A stretch of 64,000 bases of DNA, from positions 107,319-171,318 of the forward strand of contig VXTP01000005.1 in the NCBI GenBank assembly GCA_009837395.1. The letters run 5' to 3'. Both the position numbers and the translations under genes were made by a program. The stretch comes from Gemmatimonadota bacterium. GTDB taxonomy: Bacteria > JAAXHH01. This document shows, one piece after another, positions 1-7,766 of the stretch (within the stretch, counting starts at the first letter, position 1; each line of letters begins with the position of its first letter). Under the pieces are notes generated by a model. The model saw nothing but the letters and a program-made list of their open reading frames with translations. It did not search any database and had not been told where the DNA came from.

Positions 1-361
1 GGCGCTCCCTTTCGATCTCCGGGTTCAAGCGCTCCAGTTCCGCAACCAGCTTTTCCAGACTTTCCTCCAGCTTGGATCGCTGGCCCTCTTCCGCCCCTTC
101 GAGCTGGCCTTCGATCCGTTCTGCGGCGGCCAGGTACCGGTCGTACTGCGTCAACAGCGCCTGCGTCTCTTCATGGTCCTTCTTCACGTCCATCTCGGCC
201 TTGCCGACCCGCTTCCCGAGCTTGTCGAGTTCCTCTTCCATGAGGGAGATCTGCGCCTCGGAGGCGGTTTCCGGATCGAAGGCCACCACGGCCTGGGTGA
301 AGGACTCCAGGGCGTTGCCGGCCTGTTTCTTGCCGACGCGGGAGAGAAACTTCCAGATCAT
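1..361 (-). CDS. PspA/IM30-like coiled-coil protein (YjfJ-like), C-terminus cut by window edge
   Basis: About 120 residues are visible from the ATG at 361 to the left edge, where the gene runs out of the window. The protein starts MIWKFLSRVGKKQAGNALES and continues as a charged, almost glycine-free helix rich in Glu, Lys, Gln and Leu, typical of the PspA/IM30 coiled coil. An AAGGA ribosome site sits about 7 bases upstream. It begins 18 bases after the YjfK-like gene. In E. coli the neighbours yjfJ (PspA-like) and yjfK occur together, so the context supports a YjfJ-like membrane-associated protein. The family assignment is inferred from composition and synteny, since half of the protein is missing. 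A generic coiled-coil protein is the alternative. Confidence 0.6.
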   Translation of the reverse strand, partial: MIWKFLSRVGKKQAGNALESFTQAVVAFDPETASEAQISLMEEELDKLGKRVGKAEMDVKKDHEETQALLTQYDRYLAAAERIEGQLEGAEEGQRSKLEESLEKLVAELERLNPEIERER

Positions 362-379
362 TTTTTCATCCTTTCGCGT

Positions 380-1081
380 TTAAATAACCGTGACTTCCTC
401 GAGCATCAATGCCACGCCCAGATATAGTTCTATAACCCCGTCGCCCGCGCTGATCAACAGGAATTCGTCCACGCGCTCGGGATCTTCCGGGTTGTGGGGA
501 TCCCCGCTTGCTACCCGGAAGTAGGACATGGCCTGCTGGGTCTCCTCGAAGACCTGCTCGCCGTACGCGTCGCGAATGATCCGCTCGTCGACCTGTACCG
601 GGGCCGACTGCCCGTCGCCGTCCATCCATTCCCGCTGGTAGCTTCTTTCCTCCCCGTCGCCGTGCAGCACTTCCGGGGATCCGATGATGCCGTCCGTGCT
701 GTTCAGCCACTGTTCCCAGACTTCCTCGGAATGGGGATACAGATCCCGGTCGAGCACGTACAGGCGGCATTCCACGGGCTCCCCGTGGTCTGACACCACC
801 TGGAGAAACGCCGAGGTATCCCGGAGATAGCACCGGTAGGCCATGGCCCCTTCGCCGAGGTCGATCTTTCCGATCGCCTCGATGGCCAGTGGAAAGGAGG
901 GAAAGTTGAAATGGACGAGACCGGTAAAGGTGGACGACGCGACAGCATCAATGTCGACCAACCGGTCGATGGCGACGCCCAGGGGCAGGTCCTGGTCGAC
1001 CCGCTCGGGTTTCTTCCGAAAAAAACCAGCCGCCTCTTTCGCCTGCTTTTTCGCTACGGAACGAATGATGTGAAAGCTCAT
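380..1081 (-). CDS. DUF2491 (YjfK-like) protein
   Basis: A 233-residue soluble protein without signal peptide. It opens with a basic amphipathic stretch (SVAKKQAKEAAGFFRKKPE) followed by the compact domain seen in YjfK/DUF2491 proteins, with a conserved-looking DVDAVASS-type segment near residue 45 and a C-terminal EFLLISAGDGVIELYLG segment. Function of the family is unknown; in enterobacteria it sits with a PspA-like protein, DUF350 membrane protein and an ATP-grasp protein. Here it lies 12 bases after the TAXI-like gene and 18 bases before the PspA-like gene, so the three are probably one transcript. Confidence 0.7.
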   Translation of the reverse strand: MSFHIIRSVAKKQAKEAAGFFRKKPERVDQDLPLGVAIDRLVDIDAVASSTFTGLVHFNFPSFPLAIEAIGKIDLGEGAMAYRCYLRDTSAFLQVVSDHGEPVECRLYVLDRDLYPHSEEVWEQWLNSTDGIIGSPEVLHGDGEERSYQREWMDGDGQSAPVQVDERIIRDAYGEQVFEETQQAMSYFRVASGDPHNPEDPERVDEFLLISAGDGVIELYLGVALMLEEVTVI

Positions 1082-1093
1082 CGGGCCTTAGCG

Positions 1094-2920
1094 CTACTCC
1101 TCGCCCACGATGGGCTTGATGTCGTCGATGGACCGCCACAGGGCGTCCTCGAAGAGGGTCATCGGCTTGCTGCCGTAGGTATCCACCCACTGCTTGGACA
1201 GGATCAGGATGGCGTCCACCGTGAGCGTCTCCACGCTGCTGTCGAAATAGCCGAAGAGCCAGCCTTCCTGCAGCTCGGGATAGGTCTCGTGGGGGATCGT
1301 CGCCACCTCGTAGATCGTGTTGCCGAACTGGTCCACGGCCGTGCTGAAATAGTGCTCGTCCACGGCGACCATGCTGAGCTGCAGTCCGTACTGCCGATCC
1401 GCATCCTTGAGCAGTTCCGAGTTGAGGCCGGCGACGAACAGCATGACCGAGTTGGCATCTCCCGCCACCTGGCTCAACGCTTCCTCGTAGCTGGCGAACC
1501 GCGTATTGAATTCCCCGTACCTCGGATCCTGCAGGACAAAGCCCTCCCAGGCCCTGTGCGTCCCCGAACCCCGAGGGCCGACGTACACGATATGGGTGTT
1601 CGGCTCGAGGTCGGAGACGCTCGCGATGCCGCCGTCCTCGTTGACGATCAGTTGTACATACTCGGTGTACAGGGTCGACTGCAGCCCGACCAGCTGGTCT
1701 TCCGCTTCTGGGTTCCTGCGCAGGTAGGAGTTCAGGATGTCGCTCTGCACGAGGATCGCGTCGACCTGGTTCTGGACCAGGTTGTTCAGGTTCTCCTCCG
1801 AACCCGCCGTCGTCTCGAGCATCACGTCGAAATCAGGCAGGTGCGTCTGCAGGATCTGGCCGAACCTGTGGTAATTGCCGTTCGCCACCCCCGTATTCAC
1901 CGTGATGCGGGGCTGGTTCGGATCGGCGGTGGCCACGACTTCGGCCGCCAGTGCGATCGCCGGGGTGACGCCGGGCGGCAGGTATTCGGGATCACGCGGC
2001 GTGCCTTCCAGCGTGGCGACCTGCCGGTCCAGCTCGTCCAGCTTCGCGCGCAGTTCAGTATTATCCTCGGCCAGGCGCTCGGCCTCGCTGCGCCATTCCT
2101 GGTATCCCGGGTCATTGGCATGGTGATGGGCTACCGCGTAGTGACGGCGGCTGCTCATCATGTCCAGCATGGACCACATGAACAGGGCGTCCCACATGCC
2201 GAAGCTTGGATAGGACATGAAGGCGTATCCCGGCGTCCTCCAGCCCATGCCTCCGTAATAACTGTCCCGGCCCGCGTAGTAGTTGTCGTAGGACGTGCGG
2301 TTCTGCGAGCCGCGGTTATAGAGGCCGTTGTCCCGGTAGGTGCTCGTATTGGCCGCCGAATTGGACGACTGGGCGAAACCGGCCTGCCTGGACTGGTGCG
2401 TGGCCAGCGACCGGCGCGCCGTCTCGCTCTGGACCCGCCGGCCCATGACCGAAGACCGCGCCGTAGCCCGGCCGGTGGATGGGGCGCCTGCCCGGGTCGA
2501 CCGCGCCGCGGTGGCCGAGGGCTGCCCGGCCGACGTACTGCGCGCGGGCGTGGCGGACTGCCCCGTCGTGCGGGCCGGCGTCTGGCGCGTGGCGGCCGGC
2601 GTGCTTCTCCGGGCGAATGGACTGCGCCGGCCAAAGGAACTGCGGCGATTCCAGAGGGACCGCGAACTCCGGAAACCACCGAAACCGCGACGGGCGTAGG
2701 CTTCCTCAGGACCGAACAGTCCGGTGATCTCCCGGATCGCTCGTTCCGCATTTTCCGCGCTTACCGCGTTGACTGCGCCTTCTGCGATCCGCGCCGCGTC
2801 ATCGGCCGAACGCAGGCGATCGGTCGCCACCGAACGCTCCGCACTCGGTCCGATCTGCAGAAATCCACCCATCAGCGCGATCAAGCCGGTCATCAAGACC
2901 AGTTTCATATGTCGAGACAT
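1094..2920 (-). CDS. Secreted protein: Ser/Arg-rich stalk plus coiled coil plus TAXI-type solute-binding domain
   Basis: A 608-residue protein. Residues 1-27 look like a signal peptide or anchor (LVLMTGLIALMGGFL). Residues about 75-200 are low complexity, dominated by Ser, Arg, Thr and Ala. A Tyr/Gly/Met-rich hydrophobic patch follows (about 215-255), then a short coiled coil (AERLAEDNTELRAKLDELDR). From about residue 335 to the end the sequence reads as a TAXI-family TRAP receptor: ITVNTGVANGNYHRFGQIL, the QSDILNSY segment, VYVGPRGSGTHR, and a C-terminal KPIVGEE end. TAXI receptors normally are free periplasmic proteins of about 320 residues that serve TRAP permeases; no TRAP permease is present here and the N-terminal half is not part of the family. 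It leads a probable operon with the YjfK-like and PspA-like genes. Confidence 0.7.
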   Translation of the reverse strand: MSRHMKLVLMTGLIALMGGFLQIGPSAERSVATDRLRSADDAARIAEGAVNAVSAENAERAIREITGLFGPEEAYARRGFGGFRSSRSLWNRRSSFGRRSPFARRSTPAATRQTPARTTGQSATPARSTSAGQPSATAARSTRAGAPSTGRATARSSVMGRRVQSETARRSLATHQSRQAGFAQSSNSAANTSTYRDNGLYNRGSQNRTSYDNYYAGRDSYYGGMGWRTPGYAFMSYPSFGMWDALFMWSMLDMMSSRRHYAVAHHHANDPGYQEWRSEAERLAEDNTELRAKLDELDRQVATLEGTPRDPEYLPPGVTPAIALAAEVVATADPNQPRITVNTGVANGNYHRFGQILQTHLPDFDVMLETTAGSEENLNNLVQNQVDAILVQSDILNSYLRRNPEAEDQLVGLQSTLYTEYVQLIVNEDGGIASVSDLEPNTHIVYVGPRGSGTHRAWEGFVLQDPRYGEFNTRFASYEEALSQVAGDANSVMLFVAGLNSELLKDADRQYGLQLSMVAVDEHYFSTAVDQFGNTIYEVATIPHETYPELQEGWLFGYFDSSVETLTVDAILILSKQWVDTYGSKPMTLFEDALWRSIDDIKPIVGEE

Positions 2921-3171
2921 GAGGTACTTCCCCTGTGTAATCGGAATGTGTGTTCGGATTCTGGCTTTCTAAAGATAAAGACTTCGAACCCCGCTGGCAA
3001 GTTGCAAACCGGTACGTAACCGGGCGATCCGGGCGATCCAGGCAGTCCGATGGTCCGGTCGATTCACGTACTTGAACTGCAGAGTTGCGTTCGGTAACCG
3101 GCAGGGAAGCCGCGCGAACGACGGATGAAGATGCCATTGACCTCGGAACACGACGGCGGTAACATACCGAA

Positions 3172-4428
3172 ATGCGAATCTCCTACGTCCGCGTGCGCCA
3201 GGTGGCTGTCCCGCGCATCTACGACACCTACTGTGCGGACCCCAAGCAACTGAAGGCCACCATCGACCACGGGCGGTCCACCTACCAGATCATCGAATTG
3301 AGGACTTCTGACGGCCTGACCGGTATCGGCGAGGTCTCCGATATCGCGCCGCGGATGGACGCTCCTTCGCCTGCGACACTCCAGGACCTGTTGTCCGGCG
3401 TGCTGGTCGACACTGGCGTACCGCGTGGCGCCGGCGTGCTGGCCGGCAGTGACGTGCTGGCCGGTGGCGACGTGCGCGCGTGGCGCAGCCTCTATGACAG
3501 TGTCGACGAGGCGCTTCCCGGCGACTGGTACCCCGAACTCCGGCAATTGATGCTCTTCGGCGTCGAATGTGCGCTGCTCGACCTGGTTGGAAAGGCGCAC
3601 GGCCTTCCGTTGTACGAACTCCTGGGCGGCCGGTGCCGGCGCGCCGCATCCGTTTCCTGGGTGGCCTATCTGCGCGGCGACGCCACGCTCGAAGACGAAC
3701 TGCGTGCTCTTGAGCGGGAAGTCGCCGACCAGGTGGGATCGGGCATGAAGGCCTTCAAGCTCAAGGTGGGCGAGGACCACGAACGGGACCTCGAGCGGGT
3801 GAGGCTTGCGCGCCGGATTGCGGGACCTGACGCCTACATCAAGGTGGATGCCAGCGGTTTCTGGGAGGAAGTAGAGGCCCTGCCCAGGCTGCGCGACATG
3901 GCCGAGGCCGGGGCCGACGCGTGCGAGACGCCGATTCGCGCGCTCTCACGGCCCATGTCGCGGGAGGATCCCGCCCGTATCGAAGCGGACGCGGACGGCA
4001 TTGCCGAAGCACTGGCGAAAGTCAGCCGCCATTCCCCCATACCCATCATCGAGCATGTCGCCGATCTCGGGGACGCCTTCCTGACGGCCCTGATACGCCA
4101 CCGCGCCGTGGACATCGTCAACGTCGTCCCCTGCCAGGCCGGCGGGCTTCGCCGCGCGGGGCGCCTGCTCCACACCGCGGAGACCGCGGGCATGCCCGCT
4201 TTGCTGGGCAGCACCATCGAACTGGGACCCGGTACCGCGGCGTCGGTGCATCTCGCCGTTTCATCGGCGAACGTCGAGGTGCCCTCGGACCTGGTGGGAC
4301 CCGGCTTGCTTCAGGTCGATGTATGCGCCAACCCCTTCACCCTCGAGGGAGGAGAGCTCGCTCCTTTCGAGGGTCCGGGGCTGGGCATGGATTTGGATGA
4401 AGAGAAGATGGAACATTGGTCGGGGTAG
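3172..4428 (+). CDS. Enolase-superfamily (mandelate racemase/muconate lactonizing type) enzyme
   Basis: 418 residues, usual size for the superfamily. The N-terminal capping domain is followed by the barrel: KxK catalytic pair in AFKLKVGE (about residue 199), metal-ligand Asp in YIKVDASGFW, Glu in DACETPIR and Glu in PIIEHV, and the C-terminal segment GSTIELGPGTAASVHLA. These enzymes abstract a proton alpha to a carboxylate; substrates are usually sugar acids or amino-acid derivatives and cannot be read from sequence. An insertion near residues 78-105 has an irregular GVLAGSDVLAGGDV repeat that looks like local slippage. It stands alone, divergent from the TAXI gene and convergent with the Spy-like gene. 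Confidence 0.8.
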   Translation: MRISYVRVRQVAVPRIYDTYCADPKQLKATIDHGRSTYQIIELRTSDGLTGIGEVSDIAPRMDAPSPATLQDLLSGVLVDTGVPRGAGVLAGSDVLAGGDVRAWRSLYDSVDEALPGDWYPELRQLMLFGVECALLDLVGKAHGLPLYELLGGRCRRAASVSWVAYLRGDATLEDELRALEREVADQVGSGMKAFKLKVGEDHERDLERVRLARRIAGPDAYIKVDASGFWEEVEALPRLRDMAEAGADACETPIRALSRPMSREDPARIEADADGIAEALAKVSRHSPIPIIEHVADLGDAFLTALIRHRAVDIVNVVPCQAGGLRRAGRLLHTAETAGMPALLGSTIELGPGTAASVHLAVSSANVEVPSDLVGPGLLQVDVCANPFTLEGGELAPFEGPGLGMDLDEEKMEHWSG

Positions 4429-4500
4429 GCGGGGCCAGCGAGGCCAGGCGCACCCAGGCGGGCCCAGGTGCGTCCAGACGGTCCAGGCGAACCCGTCCCA

Positions 4501-4947
4501 TCATCGCCTGGATCTGCCCTGCCTGTCCGGCATCAGGCTTGACGCTTCCTCCACCAGTTTCTCGAACGTCTTGATCTCGTCGGTGGAGAGCATGCCCTTC
4601 AGGTTCTCTTTAAACTGTTTTTCATTGGCTTCCAGTTGCTCGCGCAGCCAGTTCCAGTCCTCGGTCTTCGTGGCCTGTTCCACCAGCGCGGCCTTCTGAG
4701 ACGAGGCATCCTTCACGACCGCGCGCAATTGCAGCACCTGCTCGTCGGTGGTTTCCATCCGGATGCTCAACACGTGCCAGATCCGGTCGACGGGGAAGGT
4801 GCTTACCGCCCGCATGCGTTCCATCATGGCACTGTTCAGACCCCGGCCGCCCCCGCGACCAAATCCGCCTCGCTGTGCGGCCACGTCGTTGGCGATAAAG
4901 GCGGTCAGGATCAGGCCAAGTATGGCCAGGTGAAGACGGTATCTCAT
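4501..4947 (-). CDS. Spy/CpxP-like periplasmic protein 1
   Basis: 148 residues with a clear signal peptide (LAILGLILTAFIAND, cleavage probably after VAAQ), a Gly/Arg-rich segment (RGGFGRGGGRG) and a helical body with Lys/Glu-rich pairs (LREQLEANEKQFKENLKGML) followed by STDEIKTFEKL, the LTxxQ-like position of the family. Spy, CpxP and CnrX are helical periplasmic chaperones or metal sensors. A GGAG ribosome site precedes the ATG. It is the last gene of the minus-strand ECF sigma cluster, separated from the next gene by 140 bases that hold a perfect inverted repeat. Confidence 0.65.
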   Translation of the reverse strand: MRYRLHLAILGLILTAFIANDVAAQRGGFGRGGGRGLNSAMMERMRAVSTFPVDRIWHVLSIRMETTDEQVLQLRAVVKDASSQKAALVEQATKTEDWNWLREQLEANEKQFKENLKGMLSTDEIKTFEKLVEEASSLMPDRQGRSRR

Positions 4948-4984
4948 GTTTCGACTCCTTTTAAAAGACCAATATGGCGAATGA

Positions 4985-5018
4985 ATGCCGCGGTCGGACC
5001 TGGATCCTTCCGCGGCAT
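4985..5018. repeat. Perfect 9-bp inverted repeat between two Spy-like genes
   Basis: ATGCCGCGG at 4985-4993 and CCGCGGCAT at 5010-5018 are exact reverse complements separated by 16 bases. On the minus transcript this forms a GC-rich hairpin downstream of the second Spy-like gene and about 38 bases upstream of the next start codon. It has no T-run, so an mRNA-processing, attenuation or protein-binding role is as likely as termination. Confidence 0.6.
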
Positions 5019-5087
5019 GTGCTCGGCTACGATCACTGCGTCATAACCTTTTACGCTCCTCAGATTGCCTCATCTTGCAACACCTGC

Positions 5088-5708
5088 TCAACGCCGGTTG
5101 CGCGATTCGCGGCCGTCGCGCCGCCCGCGCACCCCGGAGTCCCGGCGACCGTCGCGCCGGTCGCGGAATGACTCACGCAGGTTCTCCTGCTGCTCCGGGG
5201 TCAGGACATTTTTGAACTCGGCGCGAAAGAGCGCGCTTCGCTCGAACACGGCACCCCGGGCTGCCGATGCAGCCGCGGCCAGTTCCTTCACCCTGTCGAT
5301 GTCCGGGCTGATCTCATTCATCAGTTCGCGAAGATCGACCCGCGCGAGTCTAGAGTCGGCGCGAAGCTGGATCATTTCCCGCGTGTAGGCGGAACGCAGC
5401 GTCTCGATCTTCTCCTCCTGCTCGTCCGTGAGTTCGAGACCGGACATTGCTCTCCGGGACAGACGCGTCCGCACATCGTCCGCATCGTCATCGGAGAGAT
5501 CAACGGCCAGGATGTCATCAAACTCGTCGGATGATCCGGCCGCTGCGAGTTCAGCTACTCCGGCGAGCACGTCGGCATCCTCATGACCGGTTTCCGCCGC
5601 ATGCTCTGCAGCTTCCTCGTGTCCGATCCGGCCCATCGCATCTAGAGCCCAGGCCAGCACGACAACACTCAGAGCGCCTGCGAATGTGATTGAAATGATC
5701 TTTTTCAT
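5088..5708 (-). CDS. Spy/CpxP-like periplasmic protein 2
   Basis: 206 residues. Residues 1-25 form a signal sequence (KKIISITFAGALSVVVLAWAL). After an acidic Ala/Asp/His-containing segment (GHEEAAEHAAETGHEDADV) come two LTxxQ-type motifs, LTDEQEEKIETLRSAY and LTPEQQENLRESF, which define the Spy/CpxP heavy-metal resistance fold. The C-terminus is Arg/Asp-rich (DRRDGRRDSGVRGRRDG). The His-rich N-terminal segment could bind metal, which is inference. Its own upstream region holds a promoter almost identical to that of the ECF sigma gene, so it is probably a direct target of that sigma factor. Confidence 0.75.
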   Translation of the reverse strand: MKKIISITFAGALSVVVLAWALDAMGRIGHEEAAEHAAETGHEDADVLAGVAELAAAGSSDEFDDILAVDLSDDDADDVRTRLSRRAMSGLELTDEQEEKIETLRSAYTREMIQLRADSRLARVDLRELMNEISPDIDRVKELAAAASAARGAVFERSALFRAEFKNVLTPEQQENLRESFRDRRDGRRDSGVRGRRDGRESRNRR

Positions 5709-5788
5709 TTTGTAACTCCCTTCATGGTAAGACTGGCGGATGTATGGACCGCGATCTCCGGAAGATCGTCTTCGTGCTGTTCTACAGG

Positions 5789-5818
5789 ATTAGACATTGG
5801 CCGGATGCGGTTTATTCC
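5789..5818 (-). promoter_or_regulatory. ECF (sigma-E-type) promoter for Spy-like gene 2
   Basis: Read on the minus strand: GGAATAA (5818-5812), a 16-base spacer, then GTCTAAT (5795-5789). The minus-10 element equals the sigma-E core GTCTAA and the minus-35 keeps the GGAA core. The spacing and both boxes match the site at 7555-7584 upstream of the sigma gene. The start codon of the Spy-like gene is about 80 bases downstream. Confidence 0.6.
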
Positions 5819-5875
5819 GACTTTCTTTACATCCGTACATTGCCCGGGCCACGCCGGACGTGCCGGAACGAGGCG

Positions 5876-6400
5876 TCAATGGTCGCCCCCGTTCCCGCGC
5901 TCCTCCGCACGGTCGTCGCTCCCGCGCCCTTCCGTACGATTACTGTCAGTGCGATCCCCTCGGCCCCGCTCGCCGGCCCGGTTGCGTCCGGGCGGCCCAG
6001 GGCGACCCCGGCGTGGCTCGCGATCGCCATCCCGACGGAACTCGAGGACGCGTTCGCGTTCCTCGCGAATCCGCTTGATCCGCTCGAGTTGCTCTTCGGT
6101 AAGGATGGGTTCCAGGTCCCTGTGCAATGAATCGACCAGGACCTGTATCTCCTGCCGGTGGCGCATGTAGTGCTCCCGGAATCCGGGTTCGTGCTCACCC
6201 ACCACTTCCCGGATCCTTTGCATCTGCTCCGTGTCCGGCCGCACCATCCTGACCCACCGTTCCACGAAGCGTTCCCTGGTTACCTGGGGCGGAGGCTGCA
6301 GGCGGTCCCGGGCAAAGGCGCCCAGGATGAGTGCGCCGCAGACCATGCCGATGATCAACGTGGCCAGCAGAATGGCCGCGGTCTTCAGGTGGATGTTCAT
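5876..6400 (-). CDS. Membrane-anchored Spy/CnrX-like sensor protein 3
   Basis: 174 residues with one N-terminal membrane segment (AAILLATLIIGMVCGALILGA) and a periplasmic helical domain: MRPD-like VRPDTEQMQRIREVVGE, HMRHRQEIQVLVDSLHRDLE and the LTEEQLERIKRIREERE motif of the Spy/CnrX family. The C-terminal 50 residues are Arg/Gly/Asp/Glu low complexity. Its ATG overlaps the anti-sigma stop codon (ATGA), so the two are translationally coupled. By analogy with CnrX in the CnrYXH metal-response system it may be the periplasmic sensor that restrains or releases the anti-sigma factor; this is inference. Confidence 0.7.
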   Translation of the reverse strand: MNIHLKTAAILLATLIIGMVCGALILGAFARDRLQPPPQVTRERFVERWVRMVRPDTEQMQRIREVVGEHEPGFREHYMRHRQEIQVLVDSLHRDLEPILTEEQLERIKRIREERERVLEFRRDGDREPRRGRPGPPGRNRAGERGRGDRTDSNRTEGRGSDDRAEERGNGGDH

Positions 6401-6855
6401 AATTCGCCCTCCGATTCCAGCGCGATCCGCGCGTCGTACAGGTCTTCAGGATACAATTCCTCGGTCAGTCCGAACGACGTGTTGATAGAGACGCTTTCGG
6501 ACGTGGCCAGGTTGTAGGTTAACAGCAGGACGGCAGCGACCGAAGCGGCCACTGCTACTTTGCGGAACATGAGGGGCAACGCGTCCTCGAAGTCGGTTGT
6601 TGTTTCGCCTTCAGGAATCGACACCGGCCTGGCCGCGGACTCCGCCGCCAGGCGTTCCATGACGCGTTGGGAGAAATCCGCCCTGAACGAGGGCGATTCC
6701 TGGTTTTCGACCTGGCTTCGCAGCCGGACCAGTCGTTCGTATTCGTCCCGCAGGCCGGGATCGCGCCGCAGCGCCGCGTCCAGGCGGCTTTGTTCTTCGG
6801 GCGTCAGGGACGCATCCAGCGACCGGTACAGCAGATCCAGTTCAGACCGTTTCAT
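6397..6855 (-). CDS. Anti-sigma factor with single membrane segment
   Basis: 152 residues from the ATG at 6855, which has GGGAG about 8 bases upstream; an in-frame TTG two codons earlier is less likely. The cytoplasmic part (residues 1-85) has the helical ELDLLYRSLDASLTPEEQ and DPGLRDEYERLVRLR segments common to anti-sigma domains, without the HxxxCxxC zinc motif. One membrane segment follows (VAVAASVAAVLLLTYNLA), then a short periplasmic tail. The gene overlaps the sigma gene by 14 bases and the sensor-like gene by 4, the usual layout for a sigma/anti-sigma/sensor operon. Confidence 0.75.
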   Translation of the reverse strand: MKRSELDLLYRSLDASLTPEEQSRLDAALRRDPGLRDEYERLVRLRSQVENQESPSFRADFSQRVMERLAAESAARPVSIPEGETTTDFEDALPLMFRKVAVAASVAAVLLLTYNLATSESVSINTSFGLTEELYPEDLYDARIALESEGEL

Positions 6856-7432
6856 GGACAAGCTCCCTGTTAGAGGAAATAAGCATGCGTTTCAGTTTCT
6901 CCTGGGACCTCCTCAGGCGGGACAGTACCGTTCCGACGGGCACGCCCAGGATCTCGGCGGTATCTTTCGTGGAGTAGCCCTCTATCAGCCGGAGAACGAT
7001 CACGGAACGGAATTCGGGCTTCAATCGGTTCAGCGCCGCCTGAATCCGGTCGGCCGTGTCGTCGTATTCGGCACTGGCCGCCGGGTCGGCATATTCCAGT
7101 TCCGGTGCGTCGTCTTCCCTGCCCGGAGGGGTAAGGGGGACGAAGATCGAACGGCGCCGGCGTTTTTTCAGTTCGGTGAGCGACAGGTTGATGGCGATCC
7201 TGGTCAGGTAGGTGCCGACCGACGCCTGACCCCGAAATCCATGCAAGCCTCGATAGAACCGGATGAAAGTCTCCTGCCCCGCGTCCTCGGCTTCAGGGGT
7301 GTTCCCCAGCATGCGGATCACGACGGACGCCACGCGGCCTTCGTATCGTTCCACCAGCGTGCGGAAGGCGTCCTCGCTGCCATCGCGGGCGGCGTCGACC
7401 AGTGCTTCGTCCGTCAAGGCGTCTTCCCTCAT
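6842..7432 (-). CDS. ECF-family RNA polymerase sigma factor
   Basis: 196 residues from the ATG at 7432, chosen because GAGGGAAG lies just upstream; an ATG 13 codons earlier lacks a ribosome site. Region 2 is clear (AFRTLVERYEGRVASVVIRM, then EAEDAGQETFIRFYRGLHGF), as is region 4 with its helix-turn-helix (LRLIEGYSTKDTAEILGVP, GTVLSRLRRSQEKLKRML). It lacks regions 1.1 and 3, as expected for group 4 sigma factors. It is the first gene of the operon with its anti-sigma factor and a Spy-like sensor and is probably autoregulated through the promoter at 7555-7584. Confidence 0.92.
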   Translation of the reverse strand: MREDALTDEALVDAARDGSEDAFRTLVERYEGRVASVVIRMLGNTPEAEDAGQETFIRFYRGLHGFRGQASVGTYLTRIAINLSLTELKKRRRRSIFVPLTPPGREDDAPELEYADPAASAEYDDTADRIQAALNRLKPEFRSVIVLRLIEGYSTKDTAEILGVPVGTVLSRLRRSQEKLKRMLISSNRELVHETV

Positions 7433-7554
7433 CCCGCTTCCCTCGAATGGCCGGAACAATATGGTCAGCATCGGGCGTACTGTCGGCCGGCGCGGCCCGT
7501 TAACGCCTCACGAAAGTGCCGGAGATCGATCCGAACGGTTGCCGCTGCCTATCG

Positions 7555-7584
7555 ATTAGACTCCGCCGTCGCTGATTCTATTCC
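7555..7584 (-). promoter_or_regulatory. ECF (sigma-E-type) autoregulatory promoter upstream of the sigma gene
   Basis: On the minus strand: GGAATAG (7584-7578), 16-base spacer, GTCTAAT (7561-7555). It lies about 120 bases upstream of the chosen sigma start. The same pattern occurs at 5789-5818. Extracytoplasmic sigma factors commonly transcribe their own operon from such GGAA/GTC sites. The interval 7433-7766 otherwise holds only this promoter and the 19-base tandem repeat. Confidence 0.6.
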
Positions 7585-7651
7585 CTTAAAATCAAAATCT
7601 GGTAACTTCTTTCACAGGGAACTGCGCAATGAGGCTGCAAAACGAATCGGT

Positions 7652-7714
7652 CCGTTCATCAGGACCCGGCCCGTTCATCAGGACCCGGCCCGTTCATCAG
7701 GACCCGGCCCGTTC
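7652..7714. repeat. 19-bp tandem repeat, three copies plus a fragment
   Basis: CCGTTCATCAGGACCCGGC occurs exactly at 7652-7670, 7671-7689 and 7690-7708, followed by CCGTTC. It lies in the 5' leader of the outer-membrane barrel gene, 53 bases before its GTG start. No promoter could be assigned around it. Confidence 0.9.
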
Positions 7715-7766
7715 TTACCGGTATGTCTGCAATGGCTATATGATGCAGCATGAAAGGAGTTATCAC

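Noticed and set aside
1094..2300. TRAP transporter operon around the TAXI domain
   Set aside because: No DctM- or fused DctQM-like membrane protein is present in the neighbourhood.
911..3019. Long plus-strand open frame opposite the TAXI gene
   Set aside because: It is the mirror of a real gene with signal peptide and family motifs; its translation is Arg/Val/His-rich and motif-free.
7629..7766. Longer N-terminus for the outer-membrane barrel gene
   Set aside because: It would translate the 19-bp repeat and place the signal peptide internally; the GTG at 7767 has a strong ribosome site.
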